A stretch of DNA of 64,000 nucleotides from Corynebacterium dentalis. Its GTDB lineage: Bacteria > Actinomycetota > Actinomycetes > Mycobacteriales > Mycobacteriaceae. The notes beneath the pieces are model-generated. The model worked only from the letters and a program-made list of their open reading frames with translations, ran no database searches and was not told the origin of the DNA. Position numbers and translations under genes: made by a program. The stretch spans positions 295,413 through 359,412 of the forward strand of contig NZ_OCTS01000001.1 in NCBI RefSeq assembly GCF_900232865.1, read 5' to 3'. This document shows, piece by piece, positions 18,216 to 27,700 of the stretch (its first letter is position 1; each line of letters opens with the position of its first letter).

Positions 18216-19288
18216 TTAAGCGATGCTCCTTTCTCGTGGTTCTTGGTGTTCCCGTCGGTTTTCTTCTCGACGCAATACTCGTCGCTGCAAGGTGCGTTCC
18301 TCCCAGTTCTGACGCCACCGACCGTCCATCATTCGCTTGCCAGGCCACACGATCGGGCCATCCGGCAGCGTGACCACGACGGTTCCGTCGGGGAAGATCC
18401 AGTGATCAGCGCCTTGAGCGTCCATGATCACTTTCATCACGCCGTCCGTCTTGCGGTTGTGGCAGGTACGACAGAGGGTGTGCAAGTTTGCCGGAGTGGT
18501 CAAACCTCCCTGATCAAAGGGGATCCGGTGGTCAATATCGCAGTTGGCGGCAGGTATCGAACAGCCAGGTCCGCAACACGTTCCGTCGCGACCCCGCACG
18601 TAAGCGGCCATGGCAGCAGGCACCACGTAGGCATCCACAATCTGCTCAGCAATGCCTTCGCGTAGATTACGGATGCTCGTGACATTCACTGCCTGACGTG
18701 CTTGCGCGCGATGGCCCTGAGAGAATCGTGCACCGTCTTGGCCTCATCCGCGGGCAGGTAGCCCATCATCTTGGCTCCACCGCCGCTGGTTGGCGTGAAC
18801 CCTAAACTCCGGCGCGACTCATCCTCATCCCGCTCCGCCGCCTCCGGATCATGCTGCAACACAATCTTGCGCACCCGATTACGAATCGCCGTCGCCCCCG
18901 GCAAATGCTGCCCCGCATATCGCGGCGTGAGGTAGCGCGTAATCTCCCGGTCCACCGCCTCCAGCGCCTCTTCTTCCACGCCAATCACCGCCCGCTCAAT
19001 AGCTCGCAACCGCCACAAGTCAATGTGCGCCATCTGCTCAATCAACGCCGCCAACTGCGGAAACGAATGCAACATCAACAGCGCATCAAAGTTCTGCCTC
19101 GCCAACGTCTCCGAGGTCCCCAAACGCGAGGCCACCCGGCAGGAATGCACCCCCACATCGTCAAGAACAGGATCCGGCAGCACCGAACGCCAGGCCGCGA
19201 AGTCAGCGCGATTAGTGTTCATGTAGTGAATGGATAGTGGATCGTCCGGCGCGCAGGCGTCGAAAAACAACTCCCCCATAACAACCAA
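18216..19288 (-). pseudogene. DUF222/HNH endonuclease (13E12-type) split by a frameshift
   Basis: Two frames make up one protein. 19288-18686 (200 aa) carries the DUF222 part ending ARKHVRQ, and 18689-18216 (157 aa, GTG start) carries TSIRNLREGIAEQIVDA and a complete HNH nuclease motif (CDIDHRIPFDQGG, NLHTLCRTCHNRKTDG). They meet at a GTGA overlap at 18686-18689; family members are normally a single chain across this point, so a small indel is the simplest reading. A coupled two-subunit protein is possible because both halves are otherwise intact. Such HNH genes are multicopy in actinobacteria. A LexA-like box lies 110 bp upstream. Confidence 0.7.
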
Positions 19289-19397
19289 GCCCCTTGTGTA
19301 AATGATCGTGTGTGTTGGTGATCAACGCATCGAAACAACGTTCACACATGACTATACGAACGGGCAGGACAAACATTCTAAAAACGCGCTTTCATTA

Positions 19398-19409
19398 GAA
19401 CATATGTTC
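19398..19409. promoter_or_regulatory. LexA-type SOS box
   Basis: GAACATATGTTC is a perfect palindrome, extended to AGAACATATGTTCGA, and fits the Gram-positive GAACNNNNGTTC SOS operator. It lies between the split HNH gene and the antiporter gene, which run the same way; TATAGT on the minus strand near 19354-19349 is a candidate -10 for the HNH gene. Confidence 0.7.
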
Positions 19410-19450
19410 GATTAAGCACCTGCCGCTGAACGGTGGAGATAACCCGAACG

Positions 19451-21193
19451 CTAGCGCTGCGCCGTCGCTGCAATCAGCATGCGGTCGATATCCCGAAGAA
19501 CCTGGTCAACGATCGCGGGATCCTGCCCCGGCTCGCGCCGCGCGGCAGCCACGGTGGACTGCGCAGCCTCCAGGGCTACCTTCCTAATCTCGGTGGCCTT
19601 GACCCGCATTTGCGAGGCATAGGCCATTCGTTCAGAAATTAGTTCGGATACATCCACGTCGACCTCCGCATCGCGCAACAGGGTATCGCCAGTGCCCTCC
19701 ACGCGTTCCCCAACTAGACGCTCGCAACGGGCGTCCACTGGCTGACCATCCTCATCCAGTGTGATTTCCCCTTCTGCAACCAGCGCCTTTTTCGCCTTTG
19801 CCCGGCGAAAAGCCTCAAGAGACGCCGAGGCATCCATGCGCGCATCGGCTTCCTCTGTCAACCAGTGTTCAATCGAGGCCACAAATTGTGGCGACAGGTC
19901 ATTGGCATGTCGATAGAGTTCCTTCAATGCAGCCCGATGTCCGCGCGCAATCAGTGCCTCTCGAGCCTGATCATCGAGGGCGTCTGGTCCTTGCGCGAGG
20001 TCCAGCTTGTTCAGCAGCCACGGCAACGTCATGCCGGGGATCACCATGGTGCACAGCAGCACCATCAGTGCGATAACGGAGACTTCATGCGCATTGGTCA
20101 ATGCGCCACCAGGGATAGACAGGATCAGCGCCAGGCTCACCAGCCCACGCATGCCACCCCAGGTCAGCACCACTACTTCCTTCATGCGCAGTGGGGCGAT
20201 GTCCCTGCGCGTCTTGTGCTTGTTGACCTTGTAGAACCCGAACATCCAGCAGAAACGCACGGCAATCAGTACTAGGGACACGATCAACCCCACGTACACG
20301 GCGTGCCACAGGTCAGTGCCCACTTCGTGGATCGCATCGCGGACAGTCAGGCCGATCAGTCCAAAGGCCAGACCGGTGAATACCATCTCCACCGTCTCCC
20401 AAAATGCCTGGCCGGACAGCCTATCTTCGGCACCGATGTTCAATCGGGAATTCATCTCCACGGCTGCAATAACGATGGCAATCACGCCAGACGCATAAAG
20501 TTCTTCGGCAACGATGTACACCGCGAATGGAACAATCCAGCTAAACGCGGTGCGCGCTGTGGTGGAATCCATCATGTTGGACATCTTCGCCGCCCCCAGC
20601 CCACCCAACACACCGATCAGCACGGCCACAGCAACGGAAACCACAAAGTCCCACACCCCCTGCGCGATGGACAAATCGCCGCCAGCGAGAAGAGCCACGA
20701 GGGCGACGTGAAAAGCGACGATGGAGGCGGCGTCATTAAAAAGACCTTCCATCTGCAGCGTGGACGTGAGGCGGCGGGGAACCACGGTGGTCTCGGCGAC
20801 GGCGTCCACAGCCACGGGGTCTGGTGGGGCCAGCGCCGCACCGATGACCACGGCGGCAGCCACGCCCAGGGTGGGGTACATCAGCATCAAGGTGCCGGTC
20901 ACGGCGGCGATTGTGGCGACGACAAGGAGCACGGACAGGCTGATCACCGTCGAAAGCTGGGAGCGAATGACCGCCCAGCTGGTACGGCGCGCGAGTGCCC
21001 ACAGCAGGGGTGGGAGGAAAATCGGCAGGATCATGTCGCTGGGCACGTCCAGGCTGGGGAGCCCTGGCACGAAGATGGCGCCCGCGATCACCACGGTCAG
21101 CAAAGTGGGCCACGGTAGACCGAGGCGTTCGCCGATGGCTACCATGACGATGCTGACGAAGATCAGGGCAACGATGCCGATCAGAATTTCCAC
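19451..21193 (-). CDS. Monovalent cation:proton antiporter, CPA1 (NhaP-type)
   Basis: The 580-aa protein has about 12 membrane helices in its first 390 residues and a cytoplasmic regulatory tail. Family signatures are FLPPLLWALARRTSWAVIR, AALAPPDPVAVDAVAE (ion-binding PPDPVA) and LQMEGLFNDAASIVAFHVA with the acidic pair needed for exchange. It should expel Na+ or K+ in exchange for H+ for pH and salt homeostasis. It is transcribed towards the HNH remnant. The ATG at 21193 gives a normal first helix. Confidence 0.9.
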   Translation of the reverse strand: MEILIGIVALIFVSIVMVAIGERLGLPWPTLLTVVIAGAIFVPGLPSLDVPSDMILPIFLPPLLWALARRTSWAVIRSQLSTVISLSVLLVVATIAAVTGTLMLMYPTLGVAAAVVIGAALAPPDPVAVDAVAETTVVPRRLTSTLQMEGLFNDAASIVAFHVALVALLAGGDLSIAQGVWDFVVSVAVAVLIGVLGGLGAAKMSNMMDSTTARTAFSWIVPFAVYIVAEELYASGVIAIVIAAVEMNSRLNIGAEDRLSGQAFWETVEMVFTGLAFGLIGLTVRDAIHEVGTDLWHAVYVGLIVSLVLIAVRFCWMFGFYKVNKHKTRRDIAPLRMKEVVVLTWGGMRGLVSLALILSIPGGALTNAHEVSVIALMVLLCTMVIPGMTLPWLLNKLDLAQGPDALDDQAREALIARGHRAALKELYRHANDLSPQFVASIEHWLTEEADARMDASASLEAFRRAKAKKALVAEGEITLDEDGQPVDARCERLVGERVEGTGDTLLRDAEVDVDVSELISERMAYASQMRVKATEIRKVALEAAQSTVAAARREPGQDPAIVDQVLRDIDRMLIAATAQR

Positions 21194-21268
21194 AAGAACC
21201 TACTTCATGCTCATGCAACGACAGGAGAATGGTTTGAGTGTACTTGGGAGCGAGACGGCGATTTCTCG

Positions 21269-24200
21269 CTATAGGGCTTGCACGAGATTTGCCAACCCTT
21301 CCTGCCTGCGGTGATTGAACATTGCGACGGTACGGCGCCGCGGCGCATTGGGCCGCAGACCCAGCGCTTCATTGACTGGAGCAAGCTGGTCTTCGATTGA
21401 CGCGTCTGCGTCCAGGTCATCGAGGGCGATCCCCAGGGCGTCATAGATTGCGGCAACGCCGGTGGCATCCGGTTCGGAACCTGGCGCGAGTGACACTTCA
21501 AATGTCTTGTCCTCGCCGAACTTCAAAAACACACGGTCACCAACATTGACGCCCAGATCATCGAGGAACCGCTTCATCGTGGACACTTGGGTTTGCCCCA
21601 AGCCGTTGACACGCACGTATTGAGTACCCAATCGCGAATCCAGAGCGCATTCGCCTTTCGGTGGGACGTCGTAGAAGTTGGCAATTCCGCTTCCCACCGC
21701 GAAGCCACTGCCACGCAAATGATCAGAATTCACGTCCATCAGCAGATGCCACTCCCCGTCGCGCATCACCATGTCCCTAGTTTCCTCGATACTGCGCGCG
21801 TATCGGTCACTTTGCTCTTCGACGCGGCGAATCACCACGCCGTCAATAATCTGAAACTCGGCACCTGCGGAATAGGCTCGGATCGAGTTCTGCGAGATCT
21901 CCAGGCGTTCCGCTTCCGCGAACAGTTCCTCCAGTTTCACACCGGAGATCTCACCTTCTTCTAGGTCCACGCCTTCAAGTTCAACAAGCTCAGTTCCCGC
22001 ATCCACGCGTCGCCCCAGCCAGTCGGTGATGGTGCGGTACTCCTCCATTCCCCATTCAGCCAGTGCCCACTTGTTGAGACTTACCTTGATCATCCGTGGA
22101 TCCACGGCGTATTGGTTGCTGGCCGAACGTCCATTTACGGAGCCCAGCACCTCAAAGATCTCGTCCACGGTCATCGGCTTCTCGTGGATTGCCAACACAG
22201 CGACAGCGCGATCATGGTGACTTCCAGCGTTAATGGCCACGCAATCACCGATGATCAGGCGACTCGCGGACTCTTCACGAGCCAGGAATTCTTCTACCTG
22301 ATCAGCGCCGATCCCCAGCTCATTGGCAATGTCGGCCAATCGTGCCACGCCGTTGTTATCTGCGTGTGCCTCGAGTGCGGCATCGGACTGGGTGAGGAAG
22401 TCCGGCTGCATTGCCCAACCATTGTGAACGAACCATTGGCCGTTGATCTGCTCGAAAATGTCGTTAAAGGTCGCATCAAACGCGGCAGGGCGGTCCACGA
22501 GCGCAGGGATTTCCTCGATGAGGTCTTCTACTCGAATCAGCGGGTTGATGCGCTCGGCAATCAGTTCAGCGACCTCGTCAAACAGGTCACACTTCCCTTT
22601 ACAATCTTGGACAAGGTTCCGTTCGAGCTGGCGAATTCGTTCTCGAGTAATGCCGAAAGCGCTGCCGAGCTCATCCAACGTCTGCTGACCCAGCCACCGT
22701 CGTTCAATGATCGCCAACTTGCGCTCATCGTCGGCCGCGGCATCGACAAGCTGCGCCACGGCCTGGTTGAACAGGTAGCGCACGGGATCGCGTGAATCCA
22801 GCGATTCTTGCAGGTTAGCGGTGCGTTCTTTCAGTGCGTCCGGTTGATTTCCGACGCCAACCCCGGCCAATTCCGCCCATCCCGCAAACAATAGGACTTC
22901 GTCCTCCGGAATGGTTATCTGTTGTGCTGTGCCGCCTTGGAAGAAGTCCGAAGACTCAAAGGTTTCATCATCGGCGTAGAAGTCCGTGATGTTGCCTTCC
23001 CATTCTGGAACAAGAAGATCGAGGTCCGCGTCAAAGGCGCTGAGCACTGCCTTTTCCACCATGTTGAGCAGCCGGTATTCGCCTACGCCCTTGATGTCTT
23101 GGAGATCAAGCACGCTGGCGGATAGCGGCTCGGGGAAACGGGACATCCACTTCAGCTCCACGGAGGAGGTGGAATCGATCTCCGGCTTGGTGCTGGGTTC
23201 CAAGACAGGCGATAACCCGGCAAGCGCAGCGGAACGATGGTTGAGGGCCCACAGCTGAGCGATCTCCATGGGGTCTTTGGTCAGATCACCCAGCCATGGG
23301 AAAAGTGCGCTCAATACGCTGGCGGATTCTCGCTGCTCTGTCTGCGGACTGCTGACGGAGAGCGTAGGTTCCGGCTCCTCCGTGGCGCCGGTAAATGCGT
23401 TGATTAGCTGCGCAAACTCCTTCTCGCCAATGATCGGCACGGACAGGTTACGAGCTTTCTTAGCCTTGCCGCTTTCCGAGTCCGAGTTAGAGGAAACCAG
23501 CACCTTAGACTTTTTAGTCACTCCGCCTACGTCGAATCCCAGCGCCCGTGCGCGCTCTTCCCACTCTTCGCGGGGAAGGTCCATCTGTCCGGTGAAGGTG
23601 ATGCGATCGCCGGGCTCGAGAGTCAGGCGCAGTTCGTATTCGCCCTGCTGCGGGCTAGCGAGTAGCTCATCGACGAACCCTTGAGACATTCCCAGCTGCG
23701 TGCCGAGAGTGGTCAAGGTGTGGCGTTCTTCGTTGGTAATGATCCCGTCCAACCACGCCTCAATAGCAAGCTGGCGCACGAACTCCTCGTGGATGAGGAG
23801 AAGATCACTGTGTGGGATGCCGTCCTTCGCGGCCTGCTTCTCTAGTTGCTTGATCTCTGACTTCACCAGCTTCTTGTCGGCGAGGACGGCTCGCAGGACG
23901 GTCTTGTACTTTTCCGCGTTGCTCTCCCTTGCTGCAGGCAAGTTGGTGGCCAATCGGCTCAGCCATTCATCGTCGCCCTCACCCTGGGGCTCCGTATGAC
24001 CACGAGGAATCACGGGGCGGCTTTGTGCGTACTCGTGAGCAGGCATTTTCAGCGTCGCTCCTCGCAGGGGCGCGTCCAAATCTGACGCGTAGAGGTATGC
24101 CAGCAACTCTGCCGTCGCTGCTGCATCGGCCAGCGCGGTGTGCGGACGTTCATTGGAGATTCCCGTCACCCGCAGCGCTTCCCCCAGGGACCGCTTGTGC

Positions 24201-24586
24201 TGTGGAAAGGCCTGTCCGAACAGTACCATTGTGTCCAACACCCACGTTCCGTACGAAGGCAGTGCAACCCCGAGCCGTCCGAACTCGCGGGTCAGGAACC
24301 GCACTTCAAAGCTCGCGTTGTGCGCCACCATCGTGCGGCCGTGCAGGAGGGTAGCCAGTTCCCCGGCGATGTCCGCAAACGTTGGCGCGTCCACCAGATC
24401 CGACGCCGACAAGTGGTGGACGAAGGTATTAGGCACATCCCGGTGCGGCTGGACCAGCGTCTCCCAGGTCTTTTGCACCTCGCAGTTGTGATCGAGCAAG
24501 ACCACACCTATTTCAATGATTCGGTCGCTGGAGCCAAATCCGGTGGTTTCAAGATCGATTACTGCGTAGCTGGATGGACGTTGCAT
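21269..24586 (-). CDS. Multidomain protein: DEDDh exonuclease - TerB-like - BRCT - sigma-70 region 4-like - C-terminal HTH region
   Basis: About 1105 aa. Domains (numbered from the upstream ATG at 24598): DEDDh exonuclease 9-170 with VIDLETTGFG, HNASFEVRFL and HTALADAAATAELLAYL; a TerB-like helical region 228-315; BRCT 327-400 with GDRITFTGQMDLPREEWEE; sigma-70 region 4-like helix-turn-helix 625-662 (WLGQQTLDELGSAFGITRER); then about 450 aa with another probable winged helix at 790-865. Exonuclease-TerB-BRCT is known in actinobacteria; the long tail is less usual. I prefer the ATG at 24586 (GAAGG 6 nt upstream). It diverges from the restriction operon. Likely DNA repair or defence; no experimental function is known to me. 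Confidence 0.75.
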   Translation of the reverse strand: MQRPSSYAVIDLETTGFGSSDRIIEIGVVLLDHNCEVQKTWETLVQPHRDVPNTFVHHLSASDLVDAPTFADIAGELATLLHGRTMVAHNASFEVRFLTREFGRLGVALPSYGTWVLDTMVLFGQAFPQHKRSLGEALRVTGISNERPHTALADAAATAELLAYLYASDLDAPLRGATLKMPAHEYAQSRPVIPRGHTEPQGEGDDEWLSRLATNLPAARESNAEKYKTVLRAVLADKKLVKSEIKQLEKQAAKDGIPHSDLLLIHEEFVRQLAIEAWLDGIITNEERHTLTTLGTQLGMSQGFVDELLASPQQGEYELRLTLEPGDRITFTGQMDLPREEWEERARALGFDVGGVTKKSKVLVSSNSDSESGKAKKARNLSVPIIGEKEFAQLINAFTGATEEPEPTLSVSSPQTEQRESASVLSALFPWLGDLTKDPMEIAQLWALNHRSAALAGLSPVLEPSTKPEIDSTSSVELKWMSRFPEPLSASVLDLQDIKGVGEYRLLNMVEKAVLSAFDADLDLLVPEWEGNITDFYADDETFESSDFFQGGTAQQITIPEDEVLLFAGWAELAGVGVGNQPDALKERTANLQESLDSRDPVRYLFNQAVAQLVDAAADDERKLAIIERRWLGQQTLDELGSAFGITRERIRQLERNLVQDCKGKCDLFDEVAELIAERINPLIRVEDLIEEIPALVDRPAAFDATFNDIFEQINGQWFVHNGWAMQPDFLTQSDAALEAHADNNGVARLADIANELGIGADQVEEFLAREESASRLIIGDCVAINAGSHHDRAVAVLAIHEKPMTVDEIFEVLGSVNGRSASNQYAVDPRMIKVSLNKWALAEWGMEEYRTITDWLGRRVDAGTELVELEGVDLEEGEISGVKLEELFAEAERLEISQNSIRAYSAGAEFQIIDGVVIRRVEEQSDRYARSIEETRDMVMRDGEWHLLMDVNSDHLRGSGFAVGSGIANFYDVPPKGECALDSRLGTQYVRVNGLGQTQVSTMKRFLDDLGVNVGDRVFLKFGEDKTFEVSLAPGSEPDATGVAAIYDALGIALDDLDADASIEDQLAPVNEALGLRPNAPRRRTVAMFNHRRQEGLANLVQAL

Positions 24587-24774
24587 GCTGGCCTTCATTC
24601 ATGGAGAGGTGATCGGTGCGTAACAAGAAACATGTTTGCATACGGCCGGGACAACCACCGGGGAAAATCGAACAGGTCCGAAACTCGTTCAGGCCAGGGC
24701 CCCGGTGACTTTTCTCCCCCCGACTCGTTCCAGTATCAACCCAAAATTGAGTGTTTTCATAGATAATGTCCCCT

Positions 24775-27700
24775 ATGTCTGCGTTTGAAGAAGTCCTGGA
24801 TCAGCTCCGCGAAAACCAACCAAAAGCGAAGTACGGAATCGCTTTCGAGAAGCTGATGGTGAACTTCTTCCGCACCGCACCCACGTTGGCCAATCAGTTT
24901 GATGAAGTCTGCCGATGGAATGACTGGCGTTTTAACAACGGGAAGGTCGATACGGGAATCGACCTGGTCGCCCACCGCAAGGACGACGACACGTGGGTGG
25001 CCATCCAAGCCAAGTTCTACAAACAGACCACCAACATCCAGAAGAGCCATATCGACTCATTCTTCGAGGCCAGTGGACATTCGTTCCTCACGGAAAAAGG
25101 CCGCGAGCACTTCTCGCACCGCTTCATCATTTCCACCACGGATCGCTGGTCTAAAAACGCCGAGGCTGCACTGGAAAACCAGGTCATCGAGACCTCTCGC
25201 ATCGGCATGGCAGACATTGCAAATGCACCTGTGAATTGGGATGTGGCTTTCCCCGGCTCCGAGATCCAGATCAAACTCTCCAAGAAGCAAGCATTCGCTC
25301 CACGCAAGCATCAGGTGGAAGCAATCAGCAAGGTTCTCGAAGGTTTTGAATCACATGACCGCGGCAAGCTGATCATGGCCTGCGGCACCGGAAAGACGTT
25401 TACCTCCTTGCGGTTGGCGGAGCAGTTCGCAGAAGCCAATGGAAACAAAGCCCGTGTGCTTTTTCTGGTCCCGTCCATCGCTTTACTCTCCCAGACTCTG
25501 CGGGAATGGACTGCCCAAGCCACGATGGAGCTGCGTAGCTTCGCCGTGTGTTCGGACAACAGGGCAGGCAAGGCCGCTGAGGATATCGCTCCGCACGACC
25601 TCGAGGTACCCGTCTCCACAAACGGAGAAATGATTGCCTCCACGTTCGCCAGCGGCAAACGCGCCCAAGGCCTGCACGTGGTGTTCTCTACCTACCAGTC
25701 TCTCCCTGCAGTACATGAAGCTCAAGAGAAAGGCCTAGAGCCTTTTGATCTGGTCATTTGCGATGAGGCCCATCGCACCACCGGTGTGACACTCGCCGGC
25801 GAGGATGCGTCCAACTTCGTCCGTGTGCACGATGCCGAGTACATTCAGGCGGGCAAGCGCCTGTACATGACGGCCACTCCCCGACTCTTTGACGATGCAG
25901 TCAAGGGCAAAGCCGCCGATCACTCCGCGGAGCTGGCTTCCATGGATGACGAGGGAATCTACGGCCCAGAGTTCCACCGTCTCGGCTTCGGCGAAGCGGT
26001 AGAAAAGGGTCTGCTGACGGACTACAAAGTTCTGGTCATGACAGTGGATGAGGACGTGGCCGCCGATGCAATGGCAGCGGCCCCTGGCCAGGAAGTCAAT
26101 CTCACCACAGCATCGGCCATGATTGGCGCGTGGAATGCTCTGGCCAAACGCTCGGGCAAACTGCAAGGCCAGAAGGATGGCTTTGAGGTGAATGCAGCGC
26201 CGATGCGCCGGACGGTAGCGTTCGCCAAGGACATCAAGGCGTCGAAACAAATTGCCGATTCCTTCCCTTCCCTCGTTGCTGCGCACAAGGAGCAGCTCAA
26301 CAGCCATGAAGATTTGGACGCTCAGAACGCGAACCTCGAGGTGATTGCGCAGCACGTCGACGGCACGATGAACGCCTTGGAGCGCTCCACCAAGATCTCC
26401 TGGTTGGAAGCGGACATGGCACAGGATGAATCACGTGTGCTGACGAATGCGCGTTGTCTTTCTGAAGGCGTGGATGTGCCGGGGCTGGACTCGGTGATTT
26501 TCTTCAATCCGCGTAACTCGATGGTTGACGTGGTGCAGTCGGTAGGCCGCGTGATGCGCAAGGCGGAGGGCAAGGATTACGGGTACATCATCCTGCCGGT
26601 TGCGGTGGCACCGGGAGCGAGCCCTTCGCAGGCACTGAACGACAACGTGCGCTTCAAGGTGGTGTGGCAGATCTTGAATGCGCTGCGTGCCCATGATGAT
26701 CGGTTCAACGCCAAGGTCAATTCCATCGCCATGAATGAAGGCCGTGTGGATGAATTGCCTCTTGAGGTTGACCATGTAGAAAGCCAGAAGAGGAAGCTGG
26801 ATAGCAGTGACGCGCGGACCAGCGAAGATGCTGGTTCAGACGAGAGTTTCGCCCAGCAGGTAGCACTGTTCTCCTTGGAGCAGTGGCAAGAAGCGATGTA
26901 CACCAAGTTGGTGGACAAGGTGGGCAACAGGACGTATTGGGAGGATTGGGCCGACGATGTGGCCACGATCGCCCAGGCCCAGATCACCCGGATCAAGGCG
27001 CTACTCGACGGCGCTGATGCAAAACTTCGCCGTGAATTCGATCAGTTTGTGGAGGGCTTGCGCGGTAACCTGAATGACTCGATTACTGACGACGAAGCCA
27101 TCAGTATGCTGTCCCAGCACCTGATCACAGCACCGGTTTTCGATGCACTGTTTAGCGAGTATGACTTCTCTGCTCACAACCCGGTGGCGCAGGTCATGCA
27201 GCGTATGGCCGATGTTCTGGAGAAGAACAAACTGCAGACCGAGACGGAATCTCTGGAAAAGTTCTATGCATCGGTGCGGGTGCGAGCCTCTGAGGTTTCC
27301 TCCGCTTCTGGCAAGCAGCAGGTGATCAAGGAGCTCTACGAACGCTTCTTCCAGAAAGCCTTCAAGAAGCAGGCCGAGGCTCTGGGCATTGTCTACACCC
27401 CGGTGGAAATCGTGGACTTCATCCTGCGCGCTGCCGATGATGTGTCCAAGATGCACTTCGGAAAGGGTTTGACTGATGAGGGGGTGTGCATCCTCGATCC
27501 ATTCGCGGGCACTTCGACGTTCATGGTGCGATTGCTGCAGTCCGGACTAATTAAGCCGGAAGATATGGCACGGAAATATGCGAACGAACTCTTCGCTACC
27601 GAGATCATGCTGCTGGCCTATTACGTCTCTGCGGTGAATATCGAGACCACGTATAACGCGCTGAGGGCCGAAGAAGCTTTGCGTAACGGCGAGGCTGAGC

